Shown here in pieces: positions 35,124 through 44,057 of a stretch of DNA of 64,000 nucleotides; position 1 is the first letter of the stretch, and every line of letters starts with the position of its first letter. The stretch lies in assembly GCA_002163975.1 (NCBI GenBank), contig CP019636.1, positions 5,149,501 to 5,213,500 of the forward strand, written 5' to 3'. A program made the position numbers and the translations under genes. The notes beneath the pieces were generated by a model, which worked only from the letters and a program-made list of their open reading frames with translations, made no database searches and had not been told where the DNA came from. This DNA comes from Nostocales cyanobacterium HT-58-2. Its GTDB lineage: Bacteria; Cyanobacteriota; Cyanobacteriia; Cyanobacteriales; Nostocaceae.

Positions 35124-35506
35124 GGTTTTTTTTGTTTGTTATCTCTTATGTAACAAATAGTAAACCAATGTAAATAAATATTGCAAGAGCTTGACTAAAA
35201 AAATGAGGAGTAGAAACCGTAATATTTTGTCGGGAATGCCGTACATACAAGGGAACACAATACGGTTCGGATAAGCAGGGGGTGCAGGGGGAGAGCAAAA
35301 GAGTAGAGGAGCAGTTCTTGTGCAGAGGGAGATGAGTTAATGGACATTAATTCTTTCCTCCCCTGCCTCTCTACCTCCCCTGCTCCCGAAGCTTGCCTCA
35401 ACAGATAAATTCCTTAACCGAACGGTATTGCAAGGGAACAGGCAACAGGAAAGACTTGAGACTGTTAAGAGCTCCCCGTTCCCTGTTCCAAACTTCTGCA
35501 AGAAGT
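35124..35506. repeat. Gap with a dispersed repeat
   Basis: About 383 bases without a gene. The stretch at 35378-35432, CTCCCGAAGCTTGCC followed by an AATACCGTTCGG-type end (read on minus), recurs inverted at 47190-47243. Low-complexity CCCCTGC/GGAGGGG pieces surround it. The hli promoter is presumably close to 35123. Confidence 0.5.
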
Positions 35507-36625
35507 CTACGGTTGCATTCTGCTTAAATAGCAATGACAATCAGGTTTCTCAATCAATGACTCAACTAACGAATTCAGGGCAGTCGCAGCCAGCAAGCCA
35601 CCTCCCATAGTCCCTTCAATTGTGATGAAAGGCACACATGATTGCATGAGTTGTCGCTTGGCAGTGGGAGCATGACTAAAGCCAATAGGCATACCAATCA
35701 CGAGTGCAGGTTCAATTTTCTGCTTTTGGATGGCTTGATATGCAGATAGCAGCACGCTAGGAGCATAGCCAATCACCAAAACGCAACCTTCGGAGATTTT
35801 CTGTAATTTTTCTTGCCACTCCTGATGCTGCCAAAATGCTTTTTCTGCTTCTGTGGCAGTGGTAATGTGGGGATTATCAATCAATGTTTCCACTTGACAT
35901 CCCAAATGAGCTAATCTTGTCATATCTAGAGCAGCAGCTACCGTTGAGATATCTACAATTATCTGACAGCCTGATTTGAGGGCTTCACGACTTGCGGCGA
36001 TCGCCCGATCACTCAACCTGATAAATGGCACCAAGCTGACATCTCCACAAGCCAAAACCAGCTTTGCAATGAGGTCTTGTTCAATTTCAGAACGGTTGGA
36101 AAGGTCAGGTAACAACCGTTGCAACGATTCTTGAAAAGCTTCTGGATGAGCATGAACTTGAGCATCCAATCCACTCCAGAGTCTTTCGAGTCCTCCTAGT
36201 CCTGCCTTTGTTTCTACATCTAATAACTTGAGTTGTGCTAAAACTTCGGCTTGGATAATTTGACAATCGCGATCGCGCCCCAGTAACCCTTCTAATGCAG
36301 ATGCTGTTTGCCGCAATTGTGAAATTTGCTGCATCACTGCCCGATATTGTTGCTGAAGTTGCTTCATCAAGCTAGCACTTGTGTCACTTGGTGATTCCAC
36401 TTCTAGAATTTGGCGGATGTGGTTGAGTTGAAACCCTTGCTGCTTAAGGGCTACGATGCGTTGCAATCTGAGCACATCCTTTTCGGTGTAAAGGCGATAG
36501 TTGCTGGGCGATCGCACTGGTTGCGGCAGTAACCCCAATTGATGGTAGTGTCTGACCATACGAGGAGTAATGCCACTTCCCACTGCTTGCGTGAATTCTT
36601 TTATCGTTAAGTTTTGCTTTGTCAT
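35507..36625 (-). CDS. coaR: CoaR: MerR-type cobalt sensor with precorrin isomerase-like domain
   Basis: 372 residues from the ATG at 36625. N-terminal MerR HTH: TPRMVRHYHQLGLLPQPVRS, YRLYTEKDVLRLQRIVALKQ. A coiled linker follows. C-terminal CbiC/precorrin-8X methylmutase-like domain: VPFIRLSDRAIAASREALKS, CQIIVDISTVAAALDM, ALVIGMPIGFSHAPTAKRQL. The end holds Cys-His-Cys (residues 363-365), the motif reported as necessary for Co(II) sensing in Synechocystis CoaR. In that organism it activates the divergent CoaT exporter; no P-type ATPase gene is adjacent here. An AraC regulator lies 48 bp upstream, same strand. Confidence 0.92.
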   Translation of the reverse strand: MTKQNLTIKEFTQAVGSGITPRMVRHYHQLGLLPQPVRSPSNYRLYTEKDVLRLQRIVALKQQGFQLNHIRQILEVESPSDTSASLMKQLQQQYRAVMQQISQLRQTASALEGLLGRDRDCQIIQAEVLAQLKLLDVETKAGLGGLERLWSGLDAQVHAHPEAFQESLQRLLPDLSNRSEIEQDLIAKLVLACGDVSLVPFIRLSDRAIAASREALKSGCQIIVDISTVAAALDMTRLAHLGCQVETLIDNPHITTATEAEKAFWQHQEWQEKLQKISEGCVLVIGYAPSVLLSAYQAIQKQKIEPALVIGMPIGFSHAPTAKRQLMQSCVPFITIEGTMGGGLLAATALNSLVESLIEKPDCHCYLSRMQP

Positions 36626-36672
36626 CAGCTCGTGCTTGCTCAAGCCAACCTTCTTTAAGAAGGCTACAAAAG

Positions 36673-37578
36673 CTAAATTTTCACCTGTTTTCTGTACGCG
36701 TTGGGTGTAATACCTATGAGTTTGCGAAAAACGTTTGTAAAGTGACTTTGACTCTGAAAACCCACTTGCTGGCAGATTTGGTCTATTGCTTCCTCTGTTT
36801 TCGTCAATAACCTTTTTGCTCTCTCTATTCTACAATTCATCACATATTGATGTGGTGAATAACCAGTAGATTTTTTAAACAGACGTGAGAAATGATACAT
36901 ACTCATTCCCACTGCTGTCGCAATCTCAGCTAAACCTAAATCTTTTTCTAAATTTTGATTGATGTATTCAGTGGCTTGCCTCAACTTTAGGTCTGAAAGA
37001 CCCTCAGAATGCGTGATCATCTTTGCGGAAGATACAGAATAATGTTTGAGTAGATGAATGCAGAGGGTCGTTGTGAGAGCTTCGATGTAAATACGGCTAC
37101 CTATGCCATCAGATTCCAATTCTGCCTGTAATGCCAGTCCAATTTGCTGAATTAGCGGATCTGCGGCAGCAGAATGTGGTATGAGCTCCATGTGTTGCAA
37201 ATCAACGGCATCATATGCAGTACGAGCAAACAGAGCTTTTTCCATACTAACAACTAAGAATTCTGCTTCTAAATCCCAGCTTGCTTTGTGATAACTGCTT
37301 GCTGGAATGACTATAACGTCCCCGTATTTGATATATTCATTATGGACTTGTCCGTTCAACACCCGTTCTGTGTGAATAGGCTCTTTTACAAGACTGACAC
37401 CAATGACGTGTTGTTGATGAGTATGTTCTGGTGTCTCAAAACCTGGCTGTCGATGATAATCCAAGCGAATGCCATCCCAGTTAGCATGGTAACTGGTCGT
37501 AAGAGGCGATCGCGGAAGAATTTGCAAATACGCATCTTCCTGAGCAAAATCAACATTGATGATTTCCGCTGTTGGCAT
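36673..37578 (-). CDS. AraC-family transcriptional regulator
   Basis: About 301 residues. The ATG at 37578 is chosen because GGGGTG lies six bases upstream. The N-terminus is a cupin-like sensor (PEHTHQQHVIGVSLVKEP, YGDVIVIPASSYHKASW). The C-terminal double HTH: DLGLAEIATAVGMSMYHFSR, LFKKSTGYSPHQYVMNCRIE, QICQQVGFQSQSHFTNVFRK and GITPNAYRK. Full length. Ligand and target unknown; possibly coaR, which follows immediately. Confidence 0.9.
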   Translation of the reverse strand: MPTAEIINVDFAQEDAYLQILPRSPLTTSYHANWDGIRLDYHRQPGFETPEHTHQQHVIGVSLVKEPIHTERVLNGQVHNEYIKYGDVIVIPASSYHKASWDLEAEFLVVSMEKALFARTAYDAVDLQHMELIPHSAAADPLIQQIGLALQAELESDGIGSRIYIEALTTTLCIHLLKHYSVSSAKMITHSEGLSDLKLRQATEYINQNLEKDLGLAEIATAVGMSMYHFSRLFKKSTGYSPHQYVMNCRIERAKRLLTKTEEAIDQICQQVGFQSQSHFTNVFRKLIGITPNAYRKQVKI

Positions 37579-37733
37579 TGCTTTCACCCCAGAAACGATT
37601 GCTTTTTAAGGAATACCCTCAAGCTAGTTATCTTATATAGCTTGGATGCTGTCTTTAAGAATAGAAATTTAATGTTATAAATATTAACACACTAATTAAG
37701 ATATGAAGTGTTGAAACAGACTCTGCAACTTGT

Positions 37734-38150
37734 ATGAGTTACTTAGTTATCTACGATGGAAATTGTAATCTTTGTGTCACCTTGGTACAAATGCTAGAAA
37801 CCCTTGATCAGGGACAACTTTTTCGCTATGTTCCCATGCAAGATGAGCCAACTCTCGAACAGTGGGGAATTACATCGCAAGATTGTGAGCTTGGGATGAT
37901 TCTCATTGATGCAGATGCACCAGAAAGACGCTTTCAAGGTAGTGCTGCGGCTGAGGAAATTGGGCGATTATTGCCATTGGGTAGTGTATTTGTAGATGCA
38001 TATCGCGCTTTACCAGGGATAAAATGGACTGGCGATCGCTTTTACGAGCAAATTCGAGATAATCGTTACACTCTGTTTGGTAAACGTTCTAATACTTATA
38101 AATCTGTATATTGCGTTGATGATAGCTGTAAAGTAGCGAAAGAGAGATAA
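37734..38150 (+). CDS. DCC-family thiol-disulfide oxidoreductase-like protein (DUF393)
   Basis: 138 residues with DGNCNLC at positions 8-14 (the DxxCxxC motif that names the family), then FRYVPMQDEPTLEQWGI and GSAAAEEIGRLLPLG. Predicted thioredoxin-like fold. C-terminus has two further cysteines (YCVDDSCK). Function undefined. Confidence 0.85.
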   Translation: MSYLVIYDGNCNLCVTLVQMLETLDQGQLFRYVPMQDEPTLEQWGITSQDCELGMILIDADAPERRFQGSAAAEEIGRLLPLGSVFVDAYRALPGIKWTGDRFYEQIRDNRYTLFGKRSNTYKSVYCVDDSCKVAKER

Positions 38151-38197
38151 ATTCTCAAAACTAAGAACCTCCTCCGTATTTGAACATTCATCTTTTT

Positions 38198-38638
38198 TTA
38201 TTCGCTACTAGGTAGAGGAGTGGAGTTGAAAATTTCCAATATCTGCCGGCAAAACTGTTTGAGCTTTTCTCCGATTTCTGAGGAAGGCGTAGATGTTCCC
38301 ACAAAAGCCCAGTTTTCTACCGTAGAAATTCGCCACTGTTCACCAAGATGGTTAAACCCTGCAACTTCTACGCCAATCGCACGACGTGAACCATTTAAGG
38401 GATCTTGGTAAAAACGGATTTGAATTAAGATGCTGCGGCTTTGCCAGGATTTGCTGATACCGGGAAAATGAAAGCCTATATCTATAGAATCTGGATCAAC
38501 TAACTCCCTAGTTTGTGGGTCATTTTTCCAGGGTTTAAGATCCGATCTGGCATCTGGAAACTCAGATTTGAACAAATTCACGACAGTAGCAATTTTGCTG
38601 GCGAACTCAAGGTTTGTTGCCTTCTCTGCTGCGTTCAC
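38198..38638 (-). CDS. Conserved hypothetical protein
   Basis: 146 residues, soluble, with a long N-terminal helix (ATNLEFASKIATVVNLFKSE) and a strand-rich centre (IDIGFHFPGISKSWQSRSIL, AIGVEVAGFNHLGEQWRIST). No recognised motif. Convergent with the DCC gene. I cannot suggest a function. Confidence 0.6.
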   Translation of the reverse strand: MNAAEKATNLEFASKIATVVNLFKSEFPDARSDLKPWKNDPQTRELVDPDSIDIGFHFPGISKSWQSRSILIQIRFYQDPLNGSRRAIGVEVAGFNHLGEQWRISTVENWAFVGTSTPSSEIGEKLKQFCRQILEIFNSTPLPSSE

Positions 38639-38868
38639 GAAAACACTCCTACGTTATTTCACCAGATATGTACGGATATGGGTAGGGGAATATAGTTGTT
38701 GTCATCGTATAGCCATGTTAAGCAATTGTACTCAAAATTTCAAGAAAGATAGAAAAGATGTCAGTCAAGATAGAACATTTTCAGCAAAATCCCTCGTTAG
38801 CCAGCACGATGGAATACCTTAGCGATCTAAAATGACACTGATAATTGGCAAGTAGATAAGTTCAGTTT

Positions 38869-39342
38869 ATGCTGCGTCAACGCTCAATTTTGTCACTCAT
38901 TCTGGTACTGTTAGCAACTTTTCTCATTAGTTGTGGCGGTCCTAGTGTCGCAACACCGCCACCAACCTACACACAAGCTCAACTTGTGAAAATTCAGGAA
39001 TACGTTCCTGAAGTTCAGGCTGTGCGCGATCGCTCAGAAGAACTGCAAAGGCTGATCCAAAGCAAACAGTGGGTAAAAGTTGGCAACTTCACACATGGTC
39101 CCATGGCAGAAGCCAGGCTGTCGATGAACTACATCGCATCCAATCTTCTATCCAAAGACCAACCAGCAGCGCGTGAGTTAGTGCGTGATTTGTTGGACCA
39201 TCTGGTTAAAATCGACCAAGCCGCGAATGTAGGTAACACAACTGGTGCTTTAAATAACTCCCAAGCTGCTTTTGCAGACATTGACAAATTCCTACAACTG
39301 CTTCCTGAAACAAGCAGCCAGTCAGAAGAAAGCGAAGCATGA
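38869..39342 (+). CDS. psbQ: Photosystem II lipoprotein PsbQ (CyanoQ)
   Basis: 157 residues. Lipobox LISC with Cys22 after a hydrophobic signal; then a four-helix bundle: AQLVKIQEYVPEVQAVRDRS, WVKVGNFTHGPMAEARLSMN, YIASNLLSKDQPAARELVRD, VKIDQAANVGNT. Matches cyanobacterial PsbQ, a lumenal lipid-anchored extrinsic subunit stabilising the oxygen-evolving complex. The C-terminal S/E-rich tail is variable. Confidence 0.92.
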   Translation: MLRQRSILSLILVLLATFLISCGGPSVATPPPTYTQAQLVKIQEYVPEVQAVRDRSEELQRLIQSKQWVKVGNFTHGPMAEARLSMNYIASNLLSKDQPAARELVRDLLDHLVKIDQAANVGNTTGALNNSQAAFADIDKFLQLLPETSSQSEESEA

Positions 39343-39496
39343 TAGGGTGAAGAGGAAGATGGGGATGAAGGGATAAGAGGACAGGGAGACGGGGACACGG
39401 AGAATATTTCAGAAAAACTCTCTGCGTCTGTGCTTCTTTGCGTCTGTGCGTCTTTTCCCCACTCTCTCATCTTCTCTCTCTTCACTAGCAGAAACA

Positions 39497-40639
39497 ATGA
39501 GTCATGTCGTTATTATCGGTTGCGGTGTGGTTGGGGCAGCAATTGCCTACGAACTGAGCAAGGTTAAAGGGCTAAAAATCACAGTTGTAGACCGACAACC
39601 ACCAGCCCAAGCCTCGACAGGGGCAGCACTGGGTGTTTTGATGGGTATCATCAGCCAAAAAACCAAGGGTAAGGCTTGGCAGATGCGACAAACTAGCATC
39701 CAGCGTTATGAAACTCTCATCCCTGAACTAGAAGACCTCACAGGTCGTAAAATTCACTTCAATCGTCAGGGAATTCTGATGCTACTTCCTAAACCCTTAA
39801 TGCCCTCTTCAGAAAAAGGGGAAGGAGGAGTCTCAGAATGGAAAAAGCTGCAAGAAATTCGTCACGCACAAGGTTTTTCTTTAGAAATTTGGGATACTGT
39901 TACAATCAAGCAAAATTGTCCTCAAGTTGCTCACGATAAAATTGAGGGCGCTGTCTATTCTCCGTGCGATCGCCAAGTTGATCCAACAGCACTCACATTA
40001 GCTTTAGTTGATGCAGCAAAGCACAATAGCGTTGATTTCACATTTGGTGTTCAGGTTTTGGGTATAGAACCCTTGTCCAATTCCCAAGAACAAGGAAGTT
40101 CTGAAAAATACTGTTACCAACTTGAGACGACACAGGGAAAAATTGCCGCTGATTGGTTTATTGTGGCGGCTGGACTGGGTTCTTCTTTGCTCACAGCACA
40201 ACTAGAGCAAATGGTAGATATTCGTCCTGTGCTAGGGCAAGCTTTGCGTGTTCGCTTGGGACACTCTCTTGGAAATCTTGACTTCCAACCAGTGATCACT
40301 GGTGATGATGTCCATATTGTGCCTATAGGTGGTGGAGATTATTGGATAGGTGCAACCGTTGAATTTCCAGCCAATCAAAACGAGGTTATAGCTGATAAAC
40401 AACTTCTAGAAGCTGTCAAAGAGCAAGCGATCGCCTTTTGCCCAGACTTAGCAACAGCAACAATTCTTTCTACTTGGTCAGGGTTACGTCCCCGCCCTGA
40501 GGGACGCCCAGCACCGATCATTGGTCAGTTACCTGGATATAGCAACGTCCTCCTTGCCACTGGGCACTATCGCAATGGTGTTTTACTTGCACCAGCAACA
40601 GCTTACGCAATTCGTGAGATGATTATTGTTAAGTCGTAA
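39497..40639 (+). CDS. DadA/ThiO-like FAD-dependent amino-acid oxidase
   Basis: 380 residues from the ATG at 39497. Dinucleotide-binding start VVIIGCGVVGAAIAYELSKV; VVDRQPPAQASTGAALGVL; substrate-domain region YSPCDRQVDPTALTLALVDA; C-terminal FAD contacts STWSGLRPRPEGRPAPIIGQ and LLATGHYRNGVLLAPATAYA. These fit glycine oxidase/D-amino-acid dehydrogenase (DAO) proteins. In cyanobacteria ThiO is often fused to ThiG; this is a stand-alone homologue, so thiamine synthesis or amino-acid oxidation are both possible. Confidence 0.82.
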   Translation: MSHVVIIGCGVVGAAIAYELSKVKGLKITVVDRQPPAQASTGAALGVLMGIISQKTKGKAWQMRQTSIQRYETLIPELEDLTGRKIHFNRQGILMLLPKPLMPSSEKGEGGVSEWKKLQEIRHAQGFSLEIWDTVTIKQNCPQVAHDKIEGAVYSPCDRQVDPTALTLALVDAAKHNSVDFTFGVQVLGIEPLSNSQEQGSSEKYCYQLETTQGKIAADWFIVAAGLGSSLLTAQLEQMVDIRPVLGQALRVRLGHSLGNLDFQPVITGDDVHIVPIGGGDYWIGATVEFPANQNEVIADKQLLEAVKEQAIAFCPDLATATILSTWSGLRPRPEGRPAPIIGQLPGYSNVLLATGHYRNGVLLAPATAYAIREMIIVKS

Positions 40640-40708
40640 AAATTCACAATAACAAACTTCTTTTTCTTTTTTAAAGCTTTTCCTAAAACTTTTCATTCAT
40701 AAATTCAA

Positions 40709-41560
40709 ATGTCAATAATAGAAAAGAAAATCCAAGTCGGATCATTAGAATGGTTTTACCGAGAATCTTTACCGATTGGCAGAACTGATTTACTTCCTGT
40801 ATTACTACTACATGGATTACCATCACAAAGTTACAGTTGGCGCAACATCATGCCAGCTTTGGCAAAGCAAGGGACAAGAGTCATAGCACCTGATTGGATT
40901 GGTTTTGGATTTTCTTCTAAGCCAGAAAAAAGAGATTTTGCTTACACTCCTGATGCTTTTATTTCGGCTTTAGAAGAGTTTGTAAAATCCATAGAACTTG
41001 AATATTTCTCCTTGGTTGTGCAAGGCTTTTTAGGGTCGGTTGGTCTACAATACGCCTTGCGTCATCCAGAAAAAATTGCCAATATAGCCATACTTAATAC
41101 ACCAATTTCTAGTCGTGCAAAATTACCCTGGAAAATTCGACAAATGGGTTTACCACTAGCAGGTGAAATGATGACCCAAGACCCACTGCTGGTTGATAGG
41201 ACTTTAGAAGGTGGCTGTCGTTACGTCATTGAAGAACAAGATTTAGGTATTTATCGTAAACCATTTTTGAAAAGCTCTGCTGCTGGAAGAAGTCTCTTGG
41301 CGACTATTCGTAATTTACAGTTGCCTTTAGCTATGACAGAAATCCAATCTGGCTTTCAACAATGGCAACAGCCAATTTTAATTTTGTGGGGCATGATAGA
41401 CCCTTGGCTACCTATAGACATAGCGCAAGATTTTGTGAGTCCCATAGCACAAGGAAATTTAATTAAACTTAACAACGTTGGACACTATCCCCAAGAACAT
41501 TACTACGAAACTATTCTTGAAGACCTTTCGCCTTTTGTTCGTGTTAAAGATACTAGATGA
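40709..41560 (+). CDS. Alpha/beta-hydrolase-fold protein lacking the nucleophile
   Basis: 283 residues. Fold markers: VLLLHGLPSQSYSWRNIMPA (oxyanion), VIAPDWIGFGFSSKPEKRDF, acid Asp in ILWGMIDPWLPI and His in NNVGHYPQEH. At the nucleophile elbow, where dehalogenase relatives have VVHDWGS, this protein reads VVQGFLGSVG, so Gly replaces Asp/Ser. It may be non-catalytic or use another mechanism. Similar sequences with QGFLG seem to be a cyanobacterial/plastid group. Next gene (hemJ) is 185 bp away. Confidence 0.82.
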   Translation: MSIIEKKIQVGSLEWFYRESLPIGRTDLLPVLLLHGLPSQSYSWRNIMPALAKQGTRVIAPDWIGFGFSSKPEKRDFAYTPDAFISALEEFVKSIELEYFSLVVQGFLGSVGLQYALRHPEKIANIAILNTPISSRAKLPWKIRQMGLPLAGEMMTQDPLLVDRTLEGGCRYVIEEQDLGIYRKPFLKSSAAGRSLLATIRNLQLPLAMTEIQSGFQQWQQPILILWGMIDPWLPIDIAQDFVSPIAQGNLIKLNNVGHYPQEHYYETILEDLSPFVRVKDTR

Positions 41561-41745
41561 TCATTGTCTTCTTTAGATTTTTTTAATATTTAGTGCTGCA
41601 GGGTGAGTATTTTTTCCCCACCTGTTTTGCAGTTAGTTAAATAACCCAAGTTCAGTTTCACAAATCAGATAGGATTTCTATAGCACTCTTACATGACTTC
41701 ATTTGTGCTGAAAATCCGTTGATGGAGATATGGAGATAAAGATTC

Positions 41746-42324
41746 ATGGCTTATTCTTGGTTTAAAGCTTTTCATATTGTTGGTATAGTCGTTTGGTTTG
41801 CTGGTTTGTTCTATTTAGTGCGTCTTTTCATTTACCATGTTGAAGCTAACCAAGAAGCGGAACCAGCACGCACAATACTGAAAAATCAGTATCAGATAAT
41901 GGAAAAGCGTCTCTACAGTATCATCACAACGCCAGGGATGCTGGTAACGGTAGCAATGGCAATTGGTTTATTGACTACGGAACCAGAAGTTCTCAAAGAA
42001 GGGTGGTTGCACGTCAAACTAGGATTTGTGGTCCTCTTAATTGGCTATCATCATTATTGCAAGCGTTTGATGAAGCAGTTGGCAGAAGACAAGTGCAAAT
42101 GGAATAGTCAACAGTTGCGGGCTTTGAATGAAGCACCCACAGTCATGTTAGTGGTGATTGTATTACTGGCTGTATTCAAAAACAATCTGCCCACAGATCT
42201 CACAGCATGGGTTATTGTCGGCATGGTTATAGCTATGGCAGCGACTATTCAGCTTTACGCTAGAAAACGCCGCAAAGATAAGGAAAAGCTCACAACAGAA
42301 ATGATGCAGCAACAAGGTGGTTAG
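41746..42324 (+). CDS. hemJ: Protoporphyrinogen IX oxidase HemJ
   Basis: 192 residues, four to five membrane helices. Family markers: WFKAFHIVGIVVWFAGLFYL with the haem-ligand His10-type histidine, LVRLFIYHVE, EKRLYSIITTPGMLVTVAMA, WLHVKLGFVVLLIGYHHYCK, and LRALNEAPTVMLVVIVLLAV. HemJ is the b-haem protein that oxidises protoporphyrinogen IX in most cyanobacteria, the step after HemF. The basic C-terminal tail is unconserved. Confidence 0.93.
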   Translation: MAYSWFKAFHIVGIVVWFAGLFYLVRLFIYHVEANQEAEPARTILKNQYQIMEKRLYSIITTPGMLVTVAMAIGLLTTEPEVLKEGWLHVKLGFVVLLIGYHHYCKRLMKQLAEDKCKWNSQQLRALNEAPTVMLVVIVLLAVFKNNLPTDLTAWVIVGMVIAMAATIQLYARKRRKDKEKLTTEMMQQQGG

Positions 42325-42402
42325 ATAATAATGTTACCTGGGTTGTCAAAGTTGTTATACATTAAGAAATGTTAATAATACTTTGACATCTTAGGCATTC
42401 CT

Positions 42403-42885
42403 ATGACTGGTAAATTATTAGGTCAACCCCGCCCTTTGTGGCGAGTGATTCTTTTATCTGTAGCCACTTTGATGCTGTATTATGGCTGGTACAAATGGAT
42501 CATCCAAGAAGAATTACGGCGCTATAACGGCTATGGCTGGTCAGGAACGCTCTGTTTAGTACCTTTTATTTTGGGTGTCATAGTTCCCCAAGCTTTGCGA
42601 ATATTCGATCCAGATGTTCCAGGATGGTTTGGGTGGTTTTCGTTGCTGGGCGTTGTTTGGATTTATATAGTCCAGTTCCGCTTATATAGAACAGTCAACG
42701 AACTGTACCGCCAAGCAGGAACGAAGGAACCGTTAGTGGTTTGGTGGCTGTTTGTACCAGGATTGAATTTAATCGTCGGTTTAAGACAAATTCATTTTTT
42801 AAGTCAATTTTGGGCGAAAAAACAAGGGACTATTGTTAATGATGCTTTGGCTGAGCGTATCCCTTTTCTGTCTGCAAATGCATAA
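42403..42885 (+). CDS. Hypothetical membrane protein
   Basis: 160 residues with about four hydrophobic segments (VILLSVATLMLYYGWYKWII; GTLCLVPFILGVIVPQALRI; WFSLLGVVWIYIVQFRLY; VWWLFVPGLNLIVGLRQI). Somewhat like DUF4234-type integral proteins. 78 bp after hemJ on the same strand, possibly co-transcribed. Function unknown. Confidence 0.6.
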   Translation: MTGKLLGQPRPLWRVILLSVATLMLYYGWYKWIIQEELRRYNGYGWSGTLCLVPFILGVIVPQALRIFDPDVPGWFGWFSLLGVVWIYIVQFRLYRTVNELYRQAGTKEPLVVWWLFVPGLNLIVGLRQIHFLSQFWAKKQGTIVNDALAERIPFLSANA

Positions 42886-42928
42886 TATAGCAATCAGGTT
42901 TTATTTTTGAAAAAAATTAAGTATCTGT

Positions 42929-42992
42929 AGGGTGGGCAATGCCCACTATATCTAGCTTATGTCTGAGTTTTGGTGAGCATTGCCCACCCAAT
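42929..42992. repeat. Inverted repeat GGGTGGGCAATGCCCAC
   Basis: GTAGGGTGGGCAATGCCCAC (from 42929) and its near-complement TGAGCATTGCCCACCC (to about 42991) are separated by ~30 bases. A common cyanobacterial repeat unit; could also act as a terminator region for the preceding gene. Confidence 0.6.
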
Positions 42993-43040
42993 GTGTCTTT
43001 CAAAAATCAAATAGCAATCTTATATAACTTTTTGCTAGTT

Positions 43041-43115
43041 AAGAAAAAGCTCTCTTGCCATTGACAAACAAGAGAGCTACTGTGTGGTGTGAGGAGCAAA
43101 CTGAAGGTTTGCTTA
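43041..43115 (-). ncRNA. yfr1: Yfr1 small RNA
   Basis: On the minus strand: a 5' hairpin AGCAAAC-CTTCA-GTTTGCT, the unpaired motif CTCCTCACACCACAC (about 43081-43093), then a 10-bp terminator stem AGCTCTCTTG / CAAGAGAGCT (43048-43078) ending in TTTTTCTT. The two-hairpin layout flanking the ultraconserved CUCCUCACAC element is the definition of Yfr1, a ~60-nt cyanobacterial sRNA that base-pairs with outer-membrane protein mRNAs. A TACACT -10-like box lies just upstream (about 43122-43127). Stands alone in an 817-base gap (42886-43702); the remaining part shows no gene. Confidence 0.85.
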
Positions 43116-43702
43116 TACAAGTGTAGCAAACTAGATACAAAGTTTTAGTGACGATTGTCCTAAAATTATATGTCTGCAGTCACTTTTTTAGACTGTGAGT
43201 TGGCGGGTTGTTGCATACGAGGTTCCCATGGTTAGTCTGGTGACATTCCATTGAGAATTCAACACGGAATTAATTCAGGTGCCCAGATACAGTAGAGCTC
43301 ATGATATAGCATGGCTAAGGAAAAATTCTACCCACTCAGAGGAAAGGAAAGTGAGGCGATAAGCGGAGCTTAAACCCTTGCCTGCGGCACGCTGCGCGAA
43401 CGGGTTATCGTCCCATGGCGTTAACTGAGTCTGTCCGGAACAGATTGTGCGATCGCTAGTCGCGTAGAATACTCTGTGTATGAAATATTTATTTAGTTTA
43501 TTTATATTTGATCTATCGTTATTTATGTTTATAACAAATTTACAAAAACTATACAAAAATATGATGTACAATTATATACCATTAATTGGGGTGAATACTA
43601 ATGATTCAGAAAAAATAATTATTACTTCAAAAGTATTTTTCAGTTAGGCATAAAACAAAAATTTATTTAAAAAACTTTTATATCTAATTAAGAGACATTA
43701 CG

Positions 43703-44056
43703 ATGTTTTTACGAGAAGATAAAACAGAAATGAGTAAAATTGATTCAATTAAGAGTACTGTTTCAAGTAAACACGATTTGGCTAGCCTGAATGTAGAAAA
43801 ACTTAAGAGTGTCTTGTCCTACTTTTCCTATTTACACTCAAATGGGGAGATTAGCGATAAGGCATTTGAAGCTTTAGTTCGTTATGCGTGTTCAATTTTT
43901 CTTGAAAATGAAGTTGAGGTTATAATTCAAGAAACTCTAGAGCGTAAATTCATGCAATTTTTGAGTTCCAAATTTTCTACTTCACCAGTGGAGATTGAAG
44001 ACTTGGAAGCAGCGTTTTCTTCATTCAATGTATCTCGCTTGATGAGGAGTAAATAA
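43703..44056 (+). CDS. Unknown small protein, first of a pair
   Basis: 117 residues, highly charged and helical (ASLNVEKLKSVLSYFSYLHS, NGEISDKAFEALVRYACSIF, EVEVIIQETLERKFMQFLSS). AT-rich, unlike the neighbouring housekeeping genes. The downstream gene begins two bases after the stop, so the two are certainly co-transcribed and probably co-functional. An alternative start is the ATG at 43730. No family recognised. Confidence 0.65.
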   Translation: MFLREDKTEMSKIDSIKSTVSSKHDLASLNVEKLKSVLSYFSYLHSNGEISDKAFEALVRYACSIFLENEVEVIIQETLERKFMQFLSSKFSTSPVEIEDLEAAFSSFNVSRLMRSK

Positions 44057-44057
44057 A

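Noticed and set aside
43299..43571. 90-residue minus ORF
   Set aside because: AT-rich, no recognisable motif, and covers a repeat-like GC block; not supported.
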